From the NCBI GenBank assembly GCA_018700895.1, contig JABIUV010000050.1, forward strand, positions 1-59,003: a stretch of 59,003 nucleotides of DNA. The letters run 5' to 3'. The notes under the pieces are model-generated. The model saw only the letters and a program-made list of their open reading frames with translations, was not told where the DNA came from and searched no databases. This document shows, piece after piece, positions 53,041 through 59,003 of the stretch (its first letter is position 1; every line of letters begins with the position of its first letter). The translations under genes and the position numbers were made by a program. Source of the stretch: Bacteroidota bacterium (lineage in GTDB: Bacteria; Bacteroidota; Bacteroidia; NS11-12g; UBA9320).

Positions 53041-54060
53041 ATGCAGCGTCTTGGAGCACTTCGATATATAGGAGCTTATGTATTTATCGTCTTAGGGTAT
53101 TTCGCCTTCACATCGTCAGGCATCGCAACCTTTAGTCTTGTTCTGTTCTCGTTTGTGTTCATTCCGTTGGTAGAACTAATAGCCAGTCCTCGTCCAAGTA
53201 CAAATAACCCACGCTACATTATAGCTTATGACATCATACTTTATTCATTGGTATTGCTGTATTCCGGCCTGCTCGTGTTCTTCTTAAGTGATATTTCTAT
53301 GGAGCATAATCCAGTTGATTTTATTGGTAAAACAACTTCTATGGGGATGCTTATGGGCATATTTGGGATCAACATGGCTCACGAGCTTGGACACAGACGA
53401 AGTAAGTTTGATCAATTTTTAGCTCAATATCTGCTCTTTACTTCACAGTATACACATTTCTTCATTGAACATAATCGGGGTCATCACAAACGAGTAGCAA
53501 CTCCCGAAGACCCAGCAACTGCTAGAAAAGGTGAAGCGATTTACGCATTTTGGTTTAGAAGCATACGCGACTCCTACACCTCAGCTTGGGATCTTGAAAA
53601 CCAGGCTATGAAACTAAAAGAAACTCGTCTCTATTCGTGGAAGAATGATATGGTAAAATACACGGTGTTTCAGCTTATACTTCTAATTATCATAGGTTTT
53701 GTATTCGGAGGCACAACACTCTTAGCATATGTCATCGCTAGTTTATTGGGGATTTTACTCTTGGAGAGTATCAACTATATAGAGCATTATGGGATCCTTC
53801 GTAAGAAGATAAATACCATAGCCTATGAGCGAGTGCAACATTATCACTCGTGGAACTCAGACCACATACTTGGTAGATATCTATTATTTGAGCTTACACG
53901 CCACTCCCATCATCACGAAAACAGTACTGTTAAATATCCAGAACTACAGAGCAAGCAGGACTCACCCCAACTCCCCACAGGCTATCCAGGGATGATGCTC
54001 TTAAGTTTTATTCCTCCGCTGTTTTTTATGATAATGAATAAACGAATACCACAACCTTAA
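53041..54060 (+). CDS. alkB: Alkane 1-monooxygenase (AlkB-type membrane di-iron hydroxylase)
   Basis: A 339-aa integral membrane fatty-acid-desaturase-superfamily hydroxylase. Histidine boxes: HELGH (114-118), EHNRGHHK (143-150), NYIEHYG (245-251) and the third box TRHSHHH (286-292), with a further His pair in HSWNSDH. Helices at about 8-28, 30-48, 65-85, 205-225, 228-245. AlkB of Pseudomonas has about 400 aa, so this is short at the N-terminus but in line with other Bacteroidota members. The third box reads HSHHHEN rather than HSDHHAN. Rubredoxin partners are not adjacent. Hydroxylation of alkanes or similar hydrophobic chains is inferred. Confidence 0.85.
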   Translation: MQRLGALRYIGAYVFIVLGYFAFTSSGIATFSLVLFSFVFIPLVELIASPRPSTNNPRYIIAYDIILYSLVLLYSGLLVFFLSDISMEHNPVDFIGKTTSMGMLMGIFGINMAHELGHRRSKFDQFLAQYLLFTSQYTHFFIEHNRGHHKRVATPEDPATARKGEAIYAFWFRSIRDSYTSAWDLENQAMKLKETRLYSWKNDMVKYTVFQLILLIIIGFVFGGTTLLAYVIASLLGILLLESINYIEHYGILRKKINTIAYERVQHYHSWNSDHILGRYLLFELTRHSHHHENSTVKYPELQSKQDSPQLPTGYPGMMLLSFIPPLFFMIMNKRIPQP

Positions 54061-54078
54061 TGTTTTAAGACCTCATTA

Positions 54079-54915
54079 TCAGAGTTTAAACCGATAGAGC
54101 TTGTTCCCGATTAGGCGATATTCATCAGAAACATAACGGTAATCACGCCCCGCAAATAGAATGGTTTCCTTCTGAGAAAGGTGAATCTTGTATTGTTTCC
54201 ACTTCATATGGCCCAACGGATGAGTGCCAAAGCCCACATCTAACAGCACCTTGTTGCTACTCAATAGAACTAAGCTATCTCCACGTACATCGGCCGATGT
54301 TATCCCACCTAGTTCTTTGATCACTCCTTTTATGAGTACACTATCCCTTAACTGAGCTTTATGATCGCCTCCCGTAGCTGGCAACACGTACATATAACTC
54401 CATCCATCAAAGGGTGTGGTTCTGTTTTTGGTGAATAGATAAATGCTATCTGCGTACCACACCATTGCTTCACAGTCAAAGTTTTGTTGATTTAAAGGTG
54501 TAGGAAATGCCTTTTGATTACTATAGGTAAATGTAATTTTCTCGGTATATTCCTCTCCTTCCATTTCAGGATGCACGATTTTATAAATGAACAAATCTTT
54601 GCGAGCATTATAATTATTGCCGAAATCTCCAATATATACGTTACCAGTATCGTCTGTTGTCAATTCTTCCCAATCTCTATTTTGAGCATCTGAGATATGA
54701 CGCACACTCCAACTATCTGACGACAGGTCATAACGATAGAGGGAAGCTCCACCTCCACCATCATTGATAAAGTATAAAACACAATCACTATACTTGGCTA
54801 TCACTGAGTTTTCTCTCAACACCGAGGGAAGCTTTACCATACATTTCAGCCGTTGAGCGTGAGCATAGTACATTAGGCCAACGCTAAAAAGAATATATAA
54901 ACCGAGGCGTTTCAT
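54079..54915 (-). CDS. Secreted beta-propeller-like protein, unknown function
   Basis: A 278-aa exported protein, signal MKRLGLYILFSVGLMYYAHA. Repeated segments such as CVLYFINDGGGGASLYRYDL, NRDWEELTTDDTGNVYIGDF and NKVLLDVGFGTHPLGHMKW look like propeller blades; WEELTTDDTGNVYIGDFGNN resembles the NHL/SdiA-type pattern. ATG 54915 is chosen over an in-frame TTG at 54927, which lies in a probable -7 box (TATTATTG, minus, 54925-54932). It is divergent from rsmI. Confidence 0.6.
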   Translation of the reverse strand: MKRLGLYILFSVGLMYYAHAQRLKCMVKLPSVLRENSVIAKYSDCVLYFINDGGGGASLYRYDLSSDSWSVRHISDAQNRDWEELTTDDTGNVYIGDFGNNYNARKDLFIYKIVHPEMEGEEYTEKITFTYSNQKAFPTPLNQQNFDCEAMVWYADSIYLFTKNRTTPFDGWSYMYVLPATGGDHKAQLRDSVLIKGVIKELGGITSADVRGDSLVLLSSNKVLLDVGFGTHPLGHMKWKQYKIHLSQKETILFAGRDYRYVSDEYRLIGNKLYRFKL

Positions 54916-54924
54916 TCTAAAATT

Positions 54925-54932
54925 CAATAATA
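54925..54932 (-). promoter_or_regulatory. Probable -7 box of the propeller-like gene
   Basis: On the minus strand TATTATTG (one mismatch to TANNTTTG) ends 9 nt before the ATG at 54915. Confidence 0.4.
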
Positions 54933-54949
54933 CCTATTTTCGCACGACA

Positions 54950-55630
54950 TTGAGCAGCGGAACTTTATATATCGTGCCTACTCCAATTGGCAACCTTGGA
55001 GATATCACCTATAGAGCAATAGAGGTATTGGGCCGTGTGGACGCCATCTTAGCTGAGGATACGCGACAAACCAAGAAATTACTAGACCACTACGGAGTAG
55101 AAAAAAAACTCATTCCCTATCATCAGCACAACGAGCATAAAAACCTAAATGTGGTGATTGATAAACTCAAAGGAGGTGAAAGCTTTGCCGTATGCACCGA
55201 TGCTGGAATGCCCGGTATTTCTGACCCTGGATTTTTACTCATACGTGAGGCCGTAAAAGAAGGCCTAGGGGTGGTCACCTTACCCGGAGCCGTTGCCGCC
55301 ATTGTAGCCTTGGTGAATAGTGGCTTGCCTTGTGACACCTTTGTGTATGAAGGATTTTTGCCACACAAAAAAGGAAAACAAACCAAGATATTGAGTCTCG
55401 TCGAGGAAAAACGGACCACCATATTTTATGAGAGCCCCCACCGTATTGTGAAGACACTCAGCATGATAAAGGAGCTCTTAGGCGAAGAACGGGGCATAGT
55501 CATCGGCAGAGAATTAACCAAAAAATTTGAGGAGTATGTACGCGGCACAGTGACCGAAGTACTTGCACATTTTGAAACAAATGCACCCAAAGGAGAGTTT
55601 GTACTCTTAGTAGCTGGAAATGAAAAATAA
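54950..55630 (+). CDS. rsmI: 16S rRNA (cytidine(1402)-2'-O)-methyltransferase
   Basis: RsmI methylates the 2'-OH of C1402 in the decoding centre. The 226-aa protein begins GTLYIVPTPIGNLGDIT and has AEDTRQTKKLLDHYG, CTDAGMPGISDPGF and LPGAVAAIVALVNSGLP, all RsmI hallmarks. The start is TTG (54950). Its end overlaps the lnt start by 11 nt. Slightly shorter than E. coli RsmI, as usual in the phylum. Confidence 0.95.
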   Translation: MSSGTLYIVPTPIGNLGDITYRAIEVLGRVDAILAEDTRQTKKLLDHYGVEKKLIPYHQHNEHKNLNVVIDKLKGGESFAVCTDAGMPGISDPGFLLIREAVKEGLGVVTLPGAVAAIVALVNSGLPCDTFVYEGFLPHKKGKQTKILSLVEEKRTTIFYESPHRIVKTLSMIKELLGEERGIVIGRELTKKFEEYVRGTVTEVLAHFETNAPKGEFVLLVAGNEK

Positions 55631-57203
55631 AAAACTACAACTGGCCTTACTTACGGTATTGCCCGCCCTCCTATTTTGGTTGGCGTGGCCACCAAGAGAT
55701 TTATTCTTTTTGAGTTTTGTGGCGTTTGTGCCGCTCTTTATGCTAGAAGAAGAGACCAAAGACATCAAATATGGTGCGTGGCTCATATACCTATCGCTTC
55801 TAATGTGGAATGCCGCCATTTCTTGGTGGGTGTGGAACGCGGAAGCAAGAAGTAGTATATTTATGATGCTCGCCAATGCTGGACTGATGTACCTGCCTTG
55901 GTTGGGCTATCGCAAAGCCAAAAAAACCTTCTCACAAAGCCGAGCATACTTGGTATTCATATCCTTGTGGCTCGGGTATGAGTATTTGCACCTCAGCTGG
56001 CAAATTACGTGGCCTTGGTTTACCCTAGGCAATATTTTTGCGAAGCATAATGAAGTAGTACAGTGGTATGAAATGACCGGTACCTTGGGCGGAAGCCTTT
56101 GGGTGCTCGTTACCAACACACTAATATTTAGCACCATCTACAAAATACAGAAATGGACCAAATGGATAAAACCTGCATTGGTGGTGATAGTGCCAATGTT
56201 GATTTCTCTACCATTTTATTTTTCTGCATTTGAACGTTTTTTCATCTATGAATCAGAAGAACACGAAACACTTCTCGTTCAGCCCAATATAGATCCGTAT
56301 CATAAGTTTCAGCAAGGACAGGAGGTCAATAACCTACTTCAAATGCTCAAGATGGTAGAGCCCAAGGTTACTCCGCTTACCAAGTACGTGGTGATGCCGG
56401 AGACTGCCGTCGTTGAATTTGTGGACGAGGATCATCCCGAACGCTTTGCGAGTATTCGTGTGCTGCAGGATTTTTGTAAACGTCACCCTCAGATTCACTT
56501 GATTACAGGGATATCTACCTATAATTTTTATGACCAAGGGGAAACCATGAGTGAAACGGCTCGTGAAACAGAGTCTGGCTTATTCTACGAAAGTTATAAC
56601 ACCGCTTTAGAGATGGACAGCAGCGGAACAATGACTTTTTACCATAAAGGAAAGCTGGTACCCGGTGCAGAGAGGATGCCTTATCCTCAGCTCTTTGGAT
56701 TCTTAGAATATTTTGCCTTAGACCTCGGCGGTATTACAGGCAGTTTGGGCAGCGACCCCTATCCTACTGTTTTTGATGCAGGAACAAAACCCGACCTTGC
56801 TCCGCTCATATGTTATGAAAGTGTGTTCCCCGGCCACGTGGCACAATTTACCCGCAAGGGTGCTAACATCCTACTCGTAATAACCAATGACGGCTGGTGG
56901 CGAGACACCGATGGATACAAGCAGCATATGTATTACGCTTGTTTGAGAGCCATAGAAAACAGAAGAGAAGTACTACGGAGTGCCAATACAGGCATCACCT
57001 GCCGAATAGATGCCCTCGGACAGATACAAGAGCGTACCGAATGGTGGGAACCTACCGTACTAAGCGTAAATGCTCAAGAGCATTCTACCCTTACTTTTTA
57101 TAGTCAATACGGTGACTACATCGGCAGACTAGCTAGTTTTATCGGAGTGTTTTTTGTTTTGGGGATGTTTGTAAAGGTGCGTAGTAAGATTGGTAAAGGT
57201 TAG
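55620..57203 (+). CDS. lnt: Apolipoprotein N-acyltransferase
   Basis: Lnt adds the third acyl chain to lipoproteins, needed for Lol-dependent sorting. The 527-aa protein has about eight N-terminal helices (to about residue 205) and a nitrilase-type domain with Glu (VVMPETAVVEF, about 258-268), Lys (FYHKGKLVPGAERMPY, about 340) and Cys (APLICYESVFP, about 396-406), the expected catalytic triad. ITNDGWWRDTDGYKQH follows, as in the family. It overlaps rsmI by 11 nt and is followed 12 nt later by lipB. Confidence 0.94.
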   Translation: MKNKKLQLALLTVLPALLFWLAWPPRDLFFLSFVAFVPLFMLEEETKDIKYGAWLIYLSLLMWNAAISWWVWNAEARSSIFMMLANAGLMYLPWLGYRKAKKTFSQSRAYLVFISLWLGYEYLHLSWQITWPWFTLGNIFAKHNEVVQWYEMTGTLGGSLWVLVTNTLIFSTIYKIQKWTKWIKPALVVIVPMLISLPFYFSAFERFFIYESEEHETLLVQPNIDPYHKFQQGQEVNNLLQMLKMVEPKVTPLTKYVVMPETAVVEFVDEDHPERFASIRVLQDFCKRHPQIHLITGISTYNFYDQGETMSETARETESGLFYESYNTALEMDSSGTMTFYHKGKLVPGAERMPYPQLFGFLEYFALDLGGITGSLGSDPYPTVFDAGTKPDLAPLICYESVFPGHVAQFTRKGANILLVITNDGWWRDTDGYKQHMYYACLRAIENRREVLRSANTGITCRIDALGQIQERTEWWEPTVLSVNAQEHSTLTFYSQYGDYIGRLASFIGVFFVLGMFVKVRSKIGKG

Positions 57204-57215
57204 TTTAACAATAAG

Positions 57216-57866
57216 ATGATTAAATTATTAAACATTGGCCTCACGCCATACGCTCAAGCTCTCGCAAAACAAGAAGAAGTACACCAAGGTGTATTAGCTG
57301 GCGAAGAGGATACACTCATCATCTGCGAGCATTCTCACGTATACACCTTTGGTAAGCGAGCTAATAAAAATAACCTACTCATTAATCCTGATTTTTTAAA
57401 AAGTATAAATGCCGAAGTGCACGAAACCGAACGTGGTGGTGACATCACCTACCACGGCCCAGGTCAATTGGTAGGCTACCCGATTATCAACTTACGGAAG
57501 CACGGTATTGGGGTTAAAAAATATGTAGAAACCATAGAATTAAGTATTATCAAAGCACTAGCTACTTTGGGCATCACGGCCTATCAAATAGATGGACTTA
57601 CGGGTATATGGGTAGGTGAAGACAAAGAAGTAAAGCGAAAAATAGGAGCCATTGGCATACGTGTACGCAATGGCGTGAGTATGCACGGATTTGCACTTAA
57701 CGTGAGTACAGATCTCACCTATTTCAACCATATCGTGCCTTGTGGCATTACGGATAAGGCCGTAACATCCATAGAGCAGGAAAGAACTGGAGTCTCCCTT
57801 GCCGATTTCAGCAATGCGTTTGAACAGCATTTTAATCACGAATGGCAGAAAGCCTTAGCTTTGTAG
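57216..57866 (+). CDS. lipB: Lipoyl(octanoyl) transferase
   Basis: LipB transfers octanoate from ACP to lipoyl domains. The 216-aa protein contains RGGDITYHGPGQLVGYPI (about 72-89), RKIGAIGIRVRNGVSMHG and the catalytic cysteine in VPCGITDKAVTS (C176). Length and motif order are normal. It follows lnt closely and is itself overlapped (or closely followed) by a small membrane protein gene. Confidence 0.96.
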   Translation: MIKLLNIGLTPYAQALAKQEEVHQGVLAGEEDTLIICEHSHVYTFGKRANKNNLLINPDFLKSINAEVHETERGGDITYHGPGQLVGYPIINLRKHGIGVKKYVETIELSIIKALATLGITAYQIDGLTGIWVGEDKEVKRKIGAIGIRVRNGVSMHGFALNVSTDLTYFNHIVPCGITDKAVTSIEQERTGVSLADFSNAFEQHFNHEWQKALAL

Positions 57867-57883
57867 CACATAATCATAAACCC

Positions 57884-58249
57884 GTGGATATCATCAAAAA
57901 AATACTACTCTGGACTATTGGACTTACCACAACAGGAGCTGTGCTTCTTGTTCTCTTTGCCTTGTTCGGTAACTACAGTGGGGGTGAACGCGTAGGTCAT
58001 ATCATAAAAATAAGTAAAAAAGGCTACGTATTCAAAACGTGGGAAGGTCAACTCAATACGGGTGAGATACAACAAGGGTTATGGGAATTTTCGGTAAAAC
58101 AAGATGATACTGAAATACTGGACCAACTGCGAGAAGCAATGAAAATTGGGAATCGTGTTGCCCTGCATTATGATGAAAAATATGTATCCTTACCTTTCCT
58201 AGGCGACACCAAAAATTTCATTACAGAGGTTGAGCTGTTGGAGGATTAA
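57884..58249 (+). CDS. Small membrane-anchored protein, unknown function
   Basis: About 121 aa from a GTG at 57884, or 135 aa from the ATG at 57842 that overlaps lipB by 25 nt. One helix (about residues 6-30, LLWTIGLTTTGAVLLVLFA) is followed by GERVGHIIKISKKGYVFKTW and EGQLNTGEIQQGLWEFSV. It matches a group of conserved Bacteroidota proteins sometimes mislabelled 6-phosphogluconate dehydrogenase; no function known. The GTG start is preferred because family members begin right before the helix. Confidence 0.68.
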   Translation: MDIIKKILLWTIGLTTTGAVLLVLFALFGNYSGGERVGHIIKISKKGYVFKTWEGQLNTGEIQQGLWEFSVKQDDTEILDQLREAMKIGNRVALHYDEKYVSLPFLGDTKNFITEVELLED

Positions 58250-58253
58250 AATC

Positions 58254-58306
58254 TTGTAGGAACACACCTTTGAGGCGTGTTCCTACAAAGGCATGTTCCT
58301 ACAAAG
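58254..58306 (+). repeat. Palindromic repeat overlapping the ung 3' end
   Basis: TTGTAGGAACACACC (58254-58268) and GGCGTGTTCCTACAA (58274-58288) form a 15-bp stem with one mismatch and a 5-nt loop. A second, partial copy of the right arm (GCATGTTCCTACAAAG, 58291-58306) follows and contains the ung stop codon. Confidence 0.7.
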
Positions 58307-58979
58307 ACCAATCTACCTCTTCTTCTAAAAAGGCATTAGCCTTACTAAAAGGTCTACTACCAAAAAAACCTGCTTTACCGCCGGCATACACTTCGGCTGC
58401 GGGATGAGGTGCTGCAAGTACCAAGTGTTTTGATTCGTCTATGAGCGATCTTTTCTTTTGAGCGAATGCTCCCCAAAGGATAAACACCACCTTTTCTCTC
58501 TCTTGCGAAATAAATCGAATTGCAGCATCTGTAAATGTCTCCCATCCTTTGTCTTTATGAGCTGCGGGAGTCTTTTGCTCCACCGTCAGAATTGAATTGG
58601 GTAAGAATACTCCGTTTTTAGCCCAAGAGGTTAGTTCCCCACTATTGGGTATTTCTGTCCCTAAGTCTGCGTGTAATTCTTTGAAAATATTGCGAAGTGA
58701 TGGTGGAATTCTATTACCACCTCTCACGGAAAAACATAATCCGTGGGCTTGATCTTCACCGTGATAAGGATCTTGACCTAGGATTACGACTTTAAGCTTA
58801 TCTAATGATGTTAGTTCAAAAGCATTGAAAATTTCTTTTTCAGGTGGATAGATGATTGCTCCTTCTTTTCTTCTGCTCTCTAAAAAGGCTTGTAGTTCTT
58901 TGTAGTAGGGTTTCAAGGTTTGGGTGTTTAGGAAGGGTTGCCAGGATGACAAAGAATATGAATCATCTAATCCTTTCAT
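58299..58979 (-). CDS. ung: Uracil-DNA glycosylase
   Basis: Ung removes uracil from DNA. The 226-aa protein has LGQDPYHG (67-74, catalytic Asp of the family), HGLCFSV (79-85) and the C-terminal APHPAAEVYAGGKAGFFGSRP with the leucine-loop region; VFILWGAFAQKKR fits the family too. Slight changes such as HPAAEVYAGG instead of HPSPLSAHRG are seen in other Bacteroidota. Its last codons and stop lie in a repeat. Confidence 0.95.
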   Translation of the reverse strand: MKGLDDSYSLSSWQPFLNTQTLKPYYKELQAFLESRRKEGAIIYPPEKEIFNAFELTSLDKLKVVILGQDPYHGEDQAHGLCFSVRGGNRIPPSLRNIFKELHADLGTEIPNSGELTSWAKNGVFLPNSILTVEQKTPAAHKDKGWETFTDAAIRFISQEREKVVFILWGAFAQKKRSLIDESKHLVLAAPHPAAEVYAGGKAGFFGSRPFSKANAFLEEEVDWSL

Positions 58980-59003
58980 TTATCAAAATATTTAGTAAAA
59001 TAA

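Overview
The window is chromosomal DNA of a member of the Bacteroidota (a Flavobacteriia-like relative; the genus cannot be fixed by eye). The evidence is the rpmB-rpmG-DUF4295-ftsY cluster, type IX secretion system (T9SS) sorting domains and PorQ, an alternative complex III operon, Bacteroidota-type promoters (TANNTTTG -7 boxes, often without a clear Shine-Dalgarno sequence) and many small lipoproteins. I see no phage, transposon, integron, CRISPR array, tRNA or rRNA. Most of it is core genome.

Layout. 1-1220 (-): ftsY (cut by the window edge), DUF4295, rpmG, rpmB. 1275-6106: a NamZ-like lipoprotein, a LolC/E-type permease, and a minus-strand operon rnhB / outer-membrane protein / voltage-gated-type K+ channel / very small DUF5522 protein. 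6139-8726: a methyltransferase and dnaX, whose reading frame is interrupted at an A10 run exactly where gamma would end and tau continue. 8940-10110: rpsF-rpsR-rplI. 10385-16329: MacB-type permease, a two-gene 5'-nucleotidase unit, dnaA, a DUF975 membrane protein. 16432-20420: typA, an LpxL-like acyltransferase, a methyltransferase, a gamma-carbonic anhydrase. 20476-28311: a MORN-like protein, peroxiredoxin, two large secreted proteins, DUF6952, thioredoxin, a HEAT-cyclophilin lipoprotein and small exported proteins. 28534-31828: a three-gene ABC exporter carrying intergenic repeats. 31835-35648: a broken small membrane gene, porQ, cmk and a GT-C-like membrane protein. 35657-42806 (-): SAM hydroxide adenosyltransferase, a monooxygenase-like protein, a TPR-CAP protein and a 1248-aa T9SS type B cargo. 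42872-52958: phoH and actABCDEF. 53041-58979: alkB, rsmI, lnt, lipB and ung.

How the genes work together. ActA-F form the quinol:electron-acceptor oxidoreductase that replaces cytochrome bc1; no terminal oxidase genes lie next to them here. Lnt, a Lol-type permease and the many lipobox proteins reflect the lipoprotein-rich envelope of this phylum, and PorQ with two CTD proteins shows an active T9SS. Replication and translation genes (dnaA, dnaX, rnhB, ung, ribosomal proteins, typA, rsmI, ftsY) are scattered among them.

The most notable points are the dnaX A10 recoding site (gamma 362 aa, tau 561 aa), a repeated pattern of -7 boxes ending 4-9 nt before start codons (leaderless mRNAs), extra C-terminal domains on ActD (helix-hairpin-helix) and ActE (OmpA-like with the usual aspartate missing), an intrinsic terminator between the ribosomal protein genes and ftsY, and small genes (DUF4295, DUF5522) below usual length cut-offs.
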